Notes: generated from the letters alone by a model not told the origin. Counted from the first letter of the stretch, positions 51,572-61,403 are shown. The stretch is 64,000 nt of DNA from Lentibacillus siamensis (GCF_039522605.1 NZ_BAAADS010000006.1:218313-282312); one strand, 5' to 3'. A program made the numbers and translations.

Positions 51572-52219
51572 TTATTGAAATTTTTGGAGTGTACGCAGCC
51601 AGTTTTCTTTCATGACGGCTACCGCTTTTTCTTTGTTGCCATGTTTCATGGAAGTGATGATGGTCTCGTGATCATCAATTGATTTTTCGGTTAAGACAAT
51701 GGAATTATGAAAAAAATGCCTGCGAACGTGTGCCTGTAACGATTCAACTATCCCCTGAATATAAGTATTTTCCGTGATGTCAACAATCACCTGGTGGAAT
51801 TCCTCATCCACTTTCAATGCGGCATAGTCGTTATTGGACTGAATTGCTTCTGCAAAGCGGTTGTTGATGGTGCTGAGCTGTGTAAGGTGATCCTCCGTTA
51901 AATGATCAATTGCCAGTTCTGCGGAAAGTGATTGCAATGCTGCCAATGGCGGGAGAAGATCTTTAATTGCGTCCCTTTCAATTTCAGTAACTTGTGTTGC
52001 TTTACCGGGATACATTTTAACAAACCCTCGAGCTTCCAGCAGCTGCAGTGATTCACGGATGGGTGTTCTGCTGATTCCTAACGCATCGGCCAATTCGGTG
52101 TCATTTAATTTTTCTCCGGGCAGCAGCGTGCCATCAATAATCCACTGTTGAAGCTGGTTAAACGCATTTTCCTTAGCAGACAAACGAACAGGTTTTGAAT
52201 GGTTTGAAGGTATTGGCAT
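51572..52219 (-). CDS. GntR/FadR-type (FCD) transcription regulator
   Basis: A 215-residue regulator. Winged helix at 20-80 (WIIDGTLLPGEKLNDTELADALGISRTPIRESLQLLEARG), then an FCD all-helical effector domain with the metal/ligand residues in DEEFHQVIVDIT and HFFHNSIV and DHETIITSM. ATG 52219 is preferred (AGGCGGG upstream); ATG 52237 is possible. Effector unknown, probably an organic acid. Convergent to brnQ; the divergent partner side is non-coding. Confidence 0.88.
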   Translation of the reverse strand: MPIPSNHSKPVRLSAKENAFNQLQQWIIDGTLLPGEKLNDTELADALGISRTPIRESLQLLEARGFVKMYPGKATQVTEIERDAIKDLLPPLAALQSLSAELAIDHLTEDHLTQLSTINNRFAEAIQSNNDYAALKVDEEFHQVIVDITENTYIQGIVESLQAHVRRHFFHNSIVLTEKSIDDHETIITSMKHGNKEKAVAVMKENWLRTLQKFQ

Positions 52220-52528
52220 GGGAAACCCGCCTTTCATTTCGTATGAATATAGTATACATGAAAATATCCCGTGTGGGAATATGCAATATATCGATTCAAC
52301 AAAAAGCATCAGAGCGTTCGTCTTGAAATTCCGTTTGTTTGGTTTCTGTTATCTTATTGGTAACGCTTGTTGTAAATCCGATAGTTGGTAAATTGGTGCC
52401 AAAGTTTGTTAAATCTATTTAGAATAGAAGGACATCTTCGTAGCACTAGCTATGTGGAGGTTCTTTTATATAACGCAATTGTGCTATTATGAATAAAAGA
52501 AAAAGTTTTATTAAAGGACGTGTAGAGC
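52220..52528. other. 309-bp intergenic stretch
   Basis: Leader regions of the GntR gene (minus) and the AlaX-like gene (plus). A small hairpin GAAG-GACAT-CTTC lies at 52428-52440. No gene or confident regulatory site was found. Confidence 0.5.
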
Positions 52529-53740
52529 GTGATTACAGAAAAATTATATTATCAGGATTCAACCATCCGTTCTTTTTCTGCGCAGATTCTTCACAGTGAA
52601 CAGGATGACCACGGACGATTTTACGTTGTGCTTGATAAAACAGTATTTTATCCGACAGGCGGAGGACAGCCGCATGATACAGGCACACTTAATGATGTGC
52701 GTGTATATAATGTCGAGGAAAAAAACGGTGAGATTCGCCATTATACTGATACGTTTTTGGAAGCGGAACATTGTACAGGGGAAATTGACTGGGAACGAAG
52801 ATTTGATCATATGCAGCAGCATGCCGGACAGCATATCCTCTCAGCAGCATTTGAAAACATGTACGGGTACAGGACAGTTAGTTTTCATCTGGGCACAGAA
52901 ACTTGCACAATTGACCTCGAAGTTTCGGGGATTCATGAGGAAGAAGTCAGCCGGGTAGAGGAGAAGGCAAACGATGTTATTTTAGAAAATCGTCCCATTC
53001 AAATACGTTGGGTGACAGAAGAAGAGCTCCATAAGTTCCCTTTAAGAAAGGAAGTATCTGTTTCAGAAAACATCCGCCTCGTCATTATTCCTGATTTTGA
53101 CCACAATGGTTGTGGTGGGACCCATCCGAATAAAACAGGGCAAGTGGGCTCTATTAAACTTCTTCATTGGGAACGGCAAAAGAAAAATATTCGCGTTCAT
53201 TTTGTATGCGGGAGCAGAGTACTGAAGCAACTGCAGGATAAGCATCGAGTCATCCAGGGTTTGATCACGTTTCTAAATGCTCCCCAGCAAGACTTGGAAG
53301 CCAGCGCCAGTCATATTTTGGAGCAACAGAAAAATCTTGAAAAAACAAATGAACAGTTACAAGCCGAACTTCTGGTGTACGAGGCACAGAATTTAATCGA
53401 GCAGGCAGTTGTAAAGGATACATATAAGCTGGTAAAGAAAACCTGCAGGGATAGACCTGTGAAAAAGCTTCAGCAGTTGGCAGTCAATGTCACGCAAAGC
53501 ACTAATAAAACGCTGACGTTGTTTGTCAATGAAAGTGAAACCAAACTTCAGGTGGTTTGTGCGAGAAGTAACGATGTTGATATTAATATGAAAGAATTCA
53601 TCACGCAAATACTGCCTATGATAAATGGTAAAGGTGGCGGCAGTAAAACGATAGCGCAGGGGGGAGGAGACAAAATGCTTTCTCCGGAAAAATTAATCGT
53701 CGAAATGGTTCGTGTTGCCGACGATCTGCTTACCGGATAA
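52529..53740 (+). CDS. alanyl-tRNA editing protein, AlaX-L type
   Basis: A 403-residue trans-editing protein that hydrolyses mischarged Ser- or Gly-tRNA(Ala). N-terminal fragment FYPTGGGQPHDTG, zinc motif HMQQHAGQHILSAAF (HxxxH) and CGGTH ligands in HNGCGGTHPNKTG; then a coiled-coil (about 255-300) and a DHHA1 domain with GKGGGSKTIAQGGGD. The DHHA1 tail marks the long AlaX form. Start GTG 52529 with AAAGGACG upstream. Confidence 0.9.
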   Translation: MITEKLYYQDSTIRSFSAQILHSEQDDHGRFYVVLDKTVFYPTGGGQPHDTGTLNDVRVYNVEEKNGEIRHYTDTFLEAEHCTGEIDWERRFDHMQQHAGQHILSAAFENMYGYRTVSFHLGTETCTIDLEVSGIHEEEVSRVEEKANDVILENRPIQIRWVTEEELHKFPLRKEVSVSENIRLVIIPDFDHNGCGGTHPNKTGQVGSIKLLHWERQKKNIRVHFVCGSRVLKQLQDKHRVIQGLITFLNAPQQDLEASASHILEQQKNLEKTNEQLQAELLVYEAQNLIEQAVVKDTYKLVKKTCRDRPVKKLQQLAVNVTQSTNKTLTLFVNESETKLQVVCARSNDVDINMKEFITQILPMINGKGGGSKTIAQGGGDKMLSPEKLIVEMVRVADDLLTG

Positions 53741-53809
53741 GCAAATGCGACCTTTGCATCTGAACTATCATTCAGCTGCTTTATATCTTATCGGATTGGG
53801 GAAATTTTA

Positions 53810-55483
53810 ATGAAAAAATTGCTTTGCTTGATGTTGATATCACTATCTGGGGTAATTTTATTAAATGGCTGTTCTGATGATTCGGAAGGGTCTACTGATC
53901 AGGATGGTCAAAATAACGAAGCAGAGGAATCGGAAGAGCCGAAACCCAAGCAAACAAAGACGGAGACCAGTCAGCCGCTTGAATTGTCTTCTTATGCCAA
54001 AGAAATCGGCGCAACGCTATCAAGTCCGGGAAGTAAGGAGTTCTCTGTTCAGTCATCGTTTATGCTGGAAGGACAAATCGATGATACGTCTGGATTGGAT
54101 GGCCGCTTTATCTGGGTGGAACTATCCGGTCCAAAAGGGGGAGAGTTTACGTATTATATACCGCTTCAGGACGGAAAATTCAGTGAGGAAATAATGCTGT
54201 TTGAAGGAAAAGGAGACTATAACATTACCGTTCGCTTGCCGGATAAAGAACAGGACAATCATTTTTATGAGATGGCTTCCCTTGAAGTAACAAATGAAAG
54301 TACAGAAAAGACCCGTGATATATTTCTGGGGCGTAAAGCACTTGAAAATGGCCTGACCATAAGCCAGCCTGCCAGCGGGTTTACGGAAGCAGACGGATTT
54401 TTACACCTTGCAGGAACAATCGACGACAAGTATAACGGCAGGAATCTTATGGTTAAAGGTGAGAAAGGTTCAGAATCATGGAAAGTTATCATACCTGTCA
54501 AAAATGGCAAGTTCGAAACAGAATTTCCTTTACACTACGGTGGGGGAAAGCATCATGTAACGGTCATGGTACCTGATTCGGACCGGAAAAATTATTATTT
54601 GGAAGCTGCTAAATTTTTCGTCAACAATACATCAACAGCAAAAACAGACCCGATTAACTTTTACAAGGACTATAATGAACACGAATTTCAACTTGATTAC
54701 CCGAAAGCAGGGGGGTTAAAAGCTGACGGGAATACGTTTCGCATTGCCGGTACGTATGACCCGAGTGTGTCGGACAATAAAAAAATTGAACAATTGATCG
54801 TAACAACGAAAAAGAGTGATTTGGAAGCCAGTTACCTCGTTCCGGCAAATGATGGTACATTTGAAGGGGAATTTCGTCTCCGGTTTGGTCCCGGTAAATA
54901 TGACGTAACGGTTAATATTCCGACCGACCCAGGCGCATACAAATCCTATTTTAAGTATTCCGGCATTGCAAGATTTACGGTCAAAAGTGATGCAAAGGAT
55001 AAACGTAATTTATTGCCGTCCCGGGGAATTCAGTCTGATTCGCAAAAAATAGAGGATCTGGCTGCCAACCTGACAAAAGGGGTAAACGGCGAGCGGAAAA
55101 AGGCAAAGGCAATTTATGAATACGTGGCAAAAAATATCTCTTATGATGTGGAGAAACTGGAAAAAGACTTGTTCAAACTGAGTGACAGCGCACTAAAAAC
55201 GCTCCAAACAAAGAGTGGCGTTTGTCAGGATTATGCCTTTTTGACTGTTGCCCTGTTGCGTGCAACTGGTATCGAATCACACTATATTGGCGGTCGTGCG
55301 AGTCTAGCGCGCCATGCCTGGGTGGAAGCAGACATAAACGGGGAATGGCTGCTTATGGATCCAACATGGGGTGCCGGTTATGTGCAGGATGGAAAATTCG
55401 TCCCCCGTTACACTGACAAATATTTCGACCCGAATATGGAAGATTTTAAAAAGACACATACACGTCAAGAGGTTGTTTATTGA
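53810..55483 (+). CDS. transglutaminase-like lipoprotein
   Basis: A 557-residue lipoprotein: signal MKKLLCLMLISLSGVILLNG with lipobox LNGC, then an acidic linker and three repeated beta domains of about 110 residues (each with a ..G.F..E..L..G.G.Y.VTV.. pattern). The C-terminus is a transglutaminase/cysteine-protease-like core: Cys in SGVCQDYAFLTVALLRATG, His in RHAWVEADING and Asp in LMDPTWGAGYV. Acts outside the membrane; it could modify or bind surface proteins. Single gene with its own terminator. Confidence 0.85.
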   Translation: MKKLLCLMLISLSGVILLNGCSDDSEGSTDQDGQNNEAEESEEPKPKQTKTETSQPLELSSYAKEIGATLSSPGSKEFSVQSSFMLEGQIDDTSGLDGRFIWVELSGPKGGEFTYYIPLQDGKFSEEIMLFEGKGDYNITVRLPDKEQDNHFYEMASLEVTNESTEKTRDIFLGRKALENGLTISQPASGFTEADGFLHLAGTIDDKYNGRNLMVKGEKGSESWKVIIPVKNGKFETEFPLHYGGGKHHVTVMVPDSDRKNYYLEAAKFFVNNTSTAKTDPINFYKDYNEHEFQLDYPKAGGLKADGNTFRIAGTYDPSVSDNKKIEQLIVTTKKSDLEASYLVPANDGTFEGEFRLRFGPGKYDVTVNIPTDPGAYKSYFKYSGIARFTVKSDAKDKRNLLPSRGIQSDSQKIEDLAANLTKGVNGERKKAKAIYEYVAKNISYDVEKLEKDLFKLSDSALKTLQTKSGVCQDYAFLTVALLRATGIESHYIGGRASLARHAWVEADINGEWLLMDPTWGAGYVQDGKFVPRYTDKYFDPNMEDFKKTHTRQEVVY

Positions 55484-55496
55484 TATGTGTGAAGTT

Positions 55497-55530
55497 GGTC
55501 CACCTTGTTTTTATAGGGTGGGCTTTTTTG
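55497..55530 (+). terminator. terminator of the transglutaminase-like gene
   Basis: GTCCACC and GGGTGGGC pair around a T-rich loop, followed by TTTTTT, 14 bp after the stop. Confidence 0.8.
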
Positions 55531-55726
55531 TTCGCAGGCTTTTGAGAGTGGGGTTTATTTTGAGCCGCTGCATTAATTATCTGAAAATATGCTATACTGT
55601 TCAATTAGATATTTGCACTTATTTGACAAAAATAATATCGGACTATGAAACATATTAATTTATTAGAAGACGCTGTCAAAGTTAGGTTAAATAAAAACAA
55701 AAATATTGAATGTAAAGGAGTATATT

Positions 55727-56857
55727 ATGAACATCGTCGTTGCACCCGATTCTTTTAAAGGTAGTCTAACATCAATTGAAGCTTCAGAAATAATGAAAAA
55801 AGCCATTAGAAGCATTGATTCAACATATGAGGTGACATTAAAGCCAATGGCAGACGGCGGAGAGGGGACACTTCATTCGCTGCTGCTATCAACAGAAGGA
55901 CAGCAAATCCCGATAACATGTACAGGTCCTTTAGGAGATGAAATAGACACTGCCTACGCTATCGTTAATTCAAGTACAGCAATCATTGAGTGTGCCAGTG
56001 TTGCAGGTTTGGTTCAGGTACCGCATACGAAAAGAAATCCTGATTTGACGACAACATTCGGTCTTGGTGAAATCATGATTGATGCACTGGATAAAGGATG
56101 TACATCATTTGTTTTTGGACTTGGAGGAAGTGCTACCAATGATGGTGGTCTGGGCATGTTAATTGCTTTAGGAATGAGGGCATGGGATGAAAATGGAAAT
56201 AAGGTCGGGCCATTTGGAAAAGACGTTCATCGTGTGGAAATGGTTGATTTTTCCAAGATTGATTCAAGGCTGCTGAACACGGATATACAGGTTGCGTGCG
56301 ATGTGGATAACCCGCTTTGTGGAGAAAGGGGGGCAACTAAAGTCTATGGGCCACAAAAGGGGGCGACTGATAAGCAGTTAGAACAATATGACATTGCCTT
56401 AAACAAGTACGGAGATGTGCTGGAAGGCGTTCATGGCAGGTATTATCAAAACATCCCTGGAGCAGGTGCAGCGGGAGGATTGGGTTTTGCTTTAATGACC
56501 CTAGGAGCGGACCTCGTTTCAGGTGCAGAACTGTTAGCTGAAGCAATGAATGTGGAGTCGGCGATTAAAGGTGCTGATCTCGTGTTAACCGGGGAAGGAC
56601 AGAGTGATGAGCAAACTCTTTATGGAAAAGCACCAGGCTATATTGCGTCACTGGCACAAAAACATCATGTCCCGGTAGTATTACTTTCAGGAAGCCTTGA
56701 TGGTGACTTGGATAAATTAAGGGAACGATTTACGGGGTATTTTTCGATTGTAAACAAACCGTTAACACTTGAAGCCTGTATGGAAAATGCTGATGAATTA
56801 CTTTATGAACAGACAAAACAGGTAATACATTTGCTGCAAAATATAATGAAGGGGTGA
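55727..56857 (+). CDS. glycerate kinase (GarK/GlxK family)
   Basis: A 376-residue kinase beginning MNIVVAPDSFKGSLTSIEAS, with KPMADGGEGTLHSLL, FGLGGSATNDGGLGML and GADLVLTGEGQSDEQTLYGK, all family signatures. It phosphorylates D-glycerate to 2- or 3-phosphoglycerate and so feeds it to glycolysis. ATG 55727 has AAAGGAG seven bases upstream. A possible extended -10 TGCTATACT lies at 55590-55598. It forms an operon with the GntP-type permease, seven bases downstream. Confidence 0.93.
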   Translation: MNIVVAPDSFKGSLTSIEASEIMKKAIRSIDSTYEVTLKPMADGGEGTLHSLLLSTEGQQIPITCTGPLGDEIDTAYAIVNSSTAIIECASVAGLVQVPHTKRNPDLTTTFGLGEIMIDALDKGCTSFVFGLGGSATNDGGLGMLIALGMRAWDENGNKVGPFGKDVHRVEMVDFSKIDSRLLNTDIQVACDVDNPLCGERGATKVYGPQKGATDKQLEQYDIALNKYGDVLEGVHGRYYQNIPGAGAAGGLGFALMTLGADLVSGAELLAEAMNVESAIKGADLVLTGEGQSDEQTLYGKAPGYIASLAQKHHVPVVLLSGSLDGDLDKLRERFTGYFSIVNKPLTLEACMENADELLYEQTKQVIHLLQNIMKG

Positions 56858-56864
56858 AGAGAGA

Positions 56865-58226
56865 ATGGAAGGTATAGGTCTTATTTTATTGATTGTTGTT
56901 GGGGTATTATTTGTAATTTTTGCTACTGCTAAACTGAAATTGCACCCATTTTTGTCATTGTTACTGGCCGCATTTGGAATCGGGATTTTTGCAGGATTAC
57001 CGTTACCCGATGTAGTCGAAGCAGTAAATGGCGGATTCGGCGGGCTGATGGGAGGTATTGGTCTTGTCATTGTTTTCGGTACAATCATCGGGGTGATTTT
57101 GGAAAAGTCAGGAGCAGCACTTCGGATGGCTGAAGTGGTTTTGCGAATCGTAGGGGAGAAACGTCCACAAATGGCAATGAGTCTGATTGGAGCAATTGTC
57201 AGTATTCCAGTATTCTGTGACTCCGGATATGTTATTTTATCCTCATTGAAAAAGGCGCTTGCCAAGAAGGCTAAAGTTGCGGTTGCATCGATGGCGATTG
57301 CCTTGTCGACCGGCCTGTTCGCAACCCATACTCTTGTACCGCCGACTCCCGGGCCGATTGCTGCAGCAGGTAACATTGGTGCCGAAGATTATCTTGGAAC
57401 TATTATTTTAATCGGTATTATAGTATCCATCCCGGTAATTATTGCTGGCTATATTTGGGCGATGAAAGTAGGTACCAAAATTAAAGTAGATGGTGAAGAT
57501 GATGAAGAAAATGCGTACGATTATGATACGATTTTAAACGAATTTGGTGAAATGCCGTCAACAGTAAAATCATTTGCGCCAATTGTTGTGCCGATTTTGT
57601 TAATTGGGTTCAGTTCCGTCATTACATTTGCCGGATGGACGGGAACATTTTTTGATATATTCCTGTTCCTGGGTTCCCCGGTAGTGGCGTTGCTGATTGG
57701 TGTTCTATTCGCATTTCTTCTGATGCCTGATTATAATGAGGAAACGTTAACTGAATGGGTCGGAATCGGTATTAAGGAATCAGCCCCAATACTGTTGATC
57801 ACTGGCTCGGGAGGAGCATTTGGGACTGTGATTAAAACAACCCCTGTAGTGGATTTCATTCAGAGTTTTGGTGAGAGTGCATTTTTCACTGGTGCAATGT
57901 TTGTATTTATACCGTTTTTGATTGCTGCTGCCTTAAAATCTGCACAGGGATCGTCCACAGCGGCGCTAGTCATCACATCAACATTAATTGCGCCGCTGCT
58001 TCCCGAGTTAGGCATCTCAGGCGCATTGCCACTTGCATTAGTTGTCATGTCAGTGGGTGCCGGAGCAATGGTTGTTTCACATGTAAATGACAGCTACTTT
58101 TGGGTCGTAAAGGAATTTAGCGGCATGTCGGTAACACAGGCATATAAAGCGCAAACTGCAGGTACATTATTGCAAGGAATTGTGGCAATTGTGGTAACGT
58201 TCATCCTTTGGGTGTTGCTGGTTTAA
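56865..58226 (+). CDS. GntP-family permease, probably for glycerate
   Basis: A 453-residue permease with twelve or more membrane segments: KLHPFLSLLLAAFGIGI, GGFGGLMGGIGLVIVFGTIIG, SIPVFCDSGYVILSSL, GLFATHTLVPPTPGPIAAAG and HVNDSYFWVVKEFSGM are conserved in gluconate:H+ symporters. The operon with glycerate kinase suggests the substrate is glycerate rather than gluconate. No CdaR regulator is seen nearby. Confidence 0.9.
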   Translation: MEGIGLILLIVVGVLFVIFATAKLKLHPFLSLLLAAFGIGIFAGLPLPDVVEAVNGGFGGLMGGIGLVIVFGTIIGVILEKSGAALRMAEVVLRIVGEKRPQMAMSLIGAIVSIPVFCDSGYVILSSLKKALAKKAKVAVASMAIALSTGLFATHTLVPPTPGPIAAAGNIGAEDYLGTIILIGIIVSIPVIIAGYIWAMKVGTKIKVDGEDDEENAYDYDTILNEFGEMPSTVKSFAPIVVPILLIGFSSVITFAGWTGTFFDIFLFLGSPVVALLIGVLFAFLLMPDYNEETLTEWVGIGIKESAPILLITGSGGAFGTVIKTTPVVDFIQSFGESAFFTGAMFVFIPFLIAAALKSAQGSSTAALVITSTLIAPLLPELGISGALPLALVVMSVGAGAMVVSHVNDSYFWVVKEFSGMSVTQAYKAQTAGTLLQGIVAIVVTFILWVLLV

Positions 58227-58275
58227 ATTTTCCTTTCTTTCGTGGGGAGTCTTATTGTATAGAATTAGAGAGTTA

Positions 58276-58312
58276 TTATGAACCCGTTTCAGTATGAAGG
58301 AGCGGGTTCATA
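58276..58312 (+). terminator. hairpin after the glycerate operon
   Basis: TTATGAACCCG (58276-58286) and CGGGTTCATAA (58302-58312) are perfect arms around a 15-base loop, 50 bp after the permease stop. No strong T run follows, so termination is likely but not certain. Confidence 0.65.
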
Positions 58313-58389
58313 ATGTGTTTAGGAAAATGTATACAATAGAATTTTAAATTGGCTCATTTGTTGGTGGCAATTGCGGCTTTAAAATTAGA

Positions 58390-58440
58390 TTTGATAATTT
58401 ATAATAAAGTCTGATAACTTATAAAAAAGTTTGATACAAT
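58390..58440. repeat. short tandem array, 20-bp units
   Basis: TTTGATAATTTATAATAAAG (58390-58409), TCTGATAACTTATAAAAAAG (58410-58429) and a partial third TTTGATACAA. It shares the 20-bp period but not the sequence of the other arrays in the window. Confidence 0.65.
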
Positions 58441-58606
58441 TGCTGTGTTGAGTTATTCCGTTAAAGGGCCAGTTAATGGAATAAATAAGGATTGTAATGT
58501 GGGCGTTTCCTACATTTGCAATTGTGTTATTATTGGAAATAACGTTGGCAAAGGGGAGGATTAAGATTAAAAAATCTTGGTTTACTAACGATGTTATTTT
58601 GCAAAT

Positions 58607-58816
58607 TTATTTCTGTTTTGGAAACAAGAATGATATGCCTAAAAAAATTAGTCCGATAGTAAGGCCTACTGGTTCATAAGCGTAATAAATCGACGCAGGC
58701 ATTTTTTCGGTCACCCGAACAAAACTTAAAATCAGCTTTGAAACAAGTGTGAGCATTACTATTCCGTAGGCTATATATTGAAAAACTTCTCGCTTGTTTA
58801 ATTTGATTTTATCCAT
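58607..58816 (-). CDS. small two-helix membrane protein
   Basis: A 69-residue protein beginning MDKIKLNKREVFQYIAYGIV with two hydrophobic helices (about 12-34 and 43-65). ATG 58816 with AAAGGTGTG upstream. No family or function recognised. Confidence 0.6.
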   Translation of the reverse strand: MDKIKLNKREVFQYIAYGIVMLTLVSKLILSFVRVTEKMPASIYYAYEPVGLTIGLIFLGISFLFPKQK

Positions 58817-59218
58817 ATAAAACACACCTTTCTATGAAATATTCCACTTTGTATAATTATGACATAGTTAATTTAAGGTTTCATGGTATTTTTTGAAAAT
58901 GATATTTTATTACTATTTATCTTGGTTTTGGACCTTTGTCCATTATCAACATCTTAAAGAAAGCCTGCAATTGCACATCTAAAATGGTTTGTAATTTTCA
59001 TCAAAAGGGCGCACTTCTGGAATAATGGTAGTACTCCATTTGCCATTGTAGGGCAGGATTATGGAATACTTGAGTTCGATATAATAGAATAAAATTGAGT
59101 TTGTAGATAGCTTTGAGTAGTTAATGTAATTTTGGAATAATTGATACTGTTATATGGTAACTTTATTTATTATGGCAATGATGTTAGATTATTCACTCAA
59201 TTAATAGGAAGTGATTAT
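58817..59218. other. 402-bp intergenic stretch
   Basis: No gene seen. It contains a copy of the dispersed GGGCGC family at 59003-59055 (AAAGGGCGCACTTCTGGAAT). Otherwise AT-rich leader sequence of the two flanking divergent genes. Confidence 0.5.
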
Positions 59219-60184
59219 ATGGATGAAAAACATAACCAAGAACAAGAAAATAAGCATAAACAAACTGAACAAAACGATAAAGGAGACGGGGGTGTCTCTA
59301 AAATACATATCTCAAAAACAAGTGAACCGCAAATACCCCCTCATTTAAAGCAAGCGCTAAAAATGCAAGCCGAGGCTTATCAAAAACTCGAACCCATTAT
59401 TAAAGCCCAAGCTCAAATAACCGCTTCCCTTCAACCTGCCATACAGGCTTTTGAGCGTTTTGAAGAGATAACAAAACCCATAACTGATATGATAAGAACG
59501 TTTGAAAAGATCTCGGTTCCATTGCAAAACATTAACTGGGATTTAATTGATCAGGCGATAGCAGAGAAAATAAAAGAAACTGTTGAAGAACTTAAAAGTT
59601 TTGAAGAAGAGTTATGGTGTTTAGATGCCGATATTCTTGATGCTTTTGAGGGGGAAGAAATCTCAAACGATAAATTGGTCACCTATGTTCACGAAAACTT
59701 AGATGAATATGTAGAAGAATTGCTACAAGAACCAATGTTTAGCATTCACAAATCTTTGTTATGGGAAACTTTAGAAGCATATAAGAGCGGATTTTATAAG
59801 CTGTGTACGTACTCTCTATTTTCCATTTTCGAACACCTTATCTCTTCGTGGTATGTTGGCAACATCAAGAAAGAGGAAATATCTGTACATGCTAAGCCAA
59901 ATGTGAGAAGAAGATTAGAGAAAATAGAACCTTTCACTGAAAATGCAGAAGAGCAAAGGGAGTTCTTAAAAGTTTTCGCACAGTCAGTTTTTAGAATTCA
60001 TCAAAATACATTCACAAAAATTCCTGAAGAACTCAACACAGAATTGAACCGAAACTCAATTGCTCATGGTTTCCATGATTACGATAGTATTGGGCAAACA
60101 GATATCCTGAAACTGTTTCAATTGTTAAAATCATCCCTTATATTGAGGGTGGTTGAAAAGGAAGATTTTGATGAGGAATCTTAA
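59219..60184 (+). CDS. HEPN-like domain protein with coiled N-terminus
   Basis: A 321-residue protein. Residues 1-60 are polar and Gln/Lys-rich; 60-140 helical with amphipathic repeats (KAQAQITASLQPAIQAFERF); from about 170 a helical domain runs to LNRNSIAHGFHDYDS near 285, which has the Rx4H motif (RNSIAH) of HEPN ribonuclease domains. HEPN proteins often act in toxin or antiphage systems, but no antitoxin partner lies next to it. ATG 59219 after AGGAAGTG. Confidence 0.55.
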   Translation: MDEKHNQEQENKHKQTEQNDKGDGGVSKIHISKTSEPQIPPHLKQALKMQAEAYQKLEPIIKAQAQITASLQPAIQAFERFEEITKPITDMIRTFEKISVPLQNINWDLIDQAIAEKIKETVEELKSFEEELWCLDADILDAFEGEEISNDKLVTYVHENLDEYVEELLQEPMFSIHKSLLWETLEAYKSGFYKLCTYSLFSIFEHLISSWYVGNIKKEEISVHAKPNVRRRLEKIEPFTENAEEQREFLKVFAQSVFRIHQNTFTKIPEELNTELNRNSIAHGFHDYDSIGQTDILKLFQLLKSSLILRVVEKEDFDEES

Positions 60185-60367
60185 TTATTGGTTTACCCAA
60201 TCATTATAGGTTCTTTTCCAATAAGCAGTAGGGCACCTTCTAAAATAAGTCTTCCAGTAAAGGGCGCGAATCCGGAACAAAATTCACCATCCACCTGAAC
60301 CAATTGATATAGAATAGTAAAATAAGATTGCGAAAATAACACTTCAACCAAACGAGGGGGATTACAA

Positions 60368-61042
60368 TTGGAAATAAAGAGAGTCACGTTGCAAACTAAT
60401 AATTTACGGGAAATGAAATACTTTTATACGAATACACTCGGGTTATCATTAATTGACGAAAATGAAGAGAAATTTTGCGTCTCGGTAGGTACGAGTCAAT
60501 TGGAGTTTACAACTAGAGATGTAAAAGGAAATCCCTATTATCACTTTGCTTTTAATATTGAAAGTAATAAGTTTGATGAAGCTAAGTCATGGGTTAAAGA
60601 AAGGGTTAGTTTGAATCTTGAGGATGGAGAAGATGAAGCTGATTTTTCACATTTACCAGCTCACTCCCTCTATTTTTATGACCCGTCTGGTAATATTGTA
60701 GAGTTTATATCAAGACATTCTATATCTAAAGCAGGAGAGGGACATTTTTCACCAAAAAGTATTTTAAACATCAGTGAAATTAGCCTAACGGTTGACGATG
60801 TAATAAAAGCTGGACAACAGTTAATTGAACTGGGGATACATGAACGTGACAATGAGCCTTTAAGTGCTACTTCTCTTAACTTTATGGGAGATAGTACGAC
60901 TGGTGTCTTTATATTGTTAATTCAGCCAGGTAGGAGGTGGATATTTTCAAATAAAGATTCCGTTGTCTGTCCTCTCGAAATCATACTAGCAAGTGGTGAT
61001 CAAATCACTTTAAACGATAAAAATGAATTAGTAATTCAATAA
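60368..61042 (+). CDS. VOC-family (glyoxalase/dioxygenase fold) protein
   Basis: A 224-residue protein with the first VOC module complete: VTLQTNNLREMKYFYTNTLGLSLI, YYHFAFNI and SLYFYDPSGNIVEFISRH (metal Glu in IVEF). A second half (ISEISLTVDDVIKAGQQLIELG) resembles a degenerate module. Members include CatE-like dioxygenases and resistance proteins; activity unknown. Start TTG 60368 with GAGGGGGA upstream. Confidence 0.8.
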   Translation: MEIKRVTLQTNNLREMKYFYTNTLGLSLIDENEEKFCVSVGTSQLEFTTRDVKGNPYYHFAFNIESNKFDEAKSWVKERVSLNLEDGEDEADFSHLPAHSLYFYDPSGNIVEFISRHSISKAGEGHFSPKSILNISEISLTVDDVIKAGQQLIELGIHERDNEPLSATSLNFMGDSTTGVFILLIQPGRRWIFSNKDSVVCPLEIILASGDQITLNDKNELVIQ

Positions 61043-61216
61043 TTGTTAAGTTATCGGATTTTAGTGTAGTGGATCTACTGCTTTATAAAAATTGTTCCTC
61101 AAACGGGCGCTTTTCCCTAATAAGGATTAGTGCCATACCGCATATAAGAGCCATATTGTATAATGAATCCAATTCGTTTAACATTACAAAAGGTTTTGAA
61201 TCGGGGGATATAACCA

Positions 61217-61403
61217 ATGAAAAGAATATTTCTTTTTGTAATGGTTTTGTTTGTAAGTGCTTTATTAGCGGGANNNNNNNNNNNNNNNNNNNTTCTCAAA
61301 ATTAAAGGCTGATCAAAAGGTGGAAATTTGGGTAAAAGGTGAATGGAATAATGACCCTGAAAACAAAATGGTCGCAAATAAAATCATAGTTAGTAAGAAG
61401 TGA
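61217..61403 (+). CDS. small exported protein, DUF3221-like, broken by a gap
   Basis: ATG 61217 with GGGGGATA upstream starts a signal-like sequence MKRIFLFVMVLFVSALLAG, interrupted by 19 N (61274-61292). After the gap the frame resumes FSKLKADQKVEIWVKGEW and stops at 61403, like the C-terminal part of DUF3221 proteins. The two sides are out of frame by one given 19 N, and a full DUF3221 protein is longer, so the gap length is probably wrong. Function unknown. Confidence 0.6.
61274..61292. other. assembly gap (19 N)
   Basis: Unresolved sequence inside a small exported-protein gene. The real missing length is unlikely to be 19. Confidence 0.99.
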
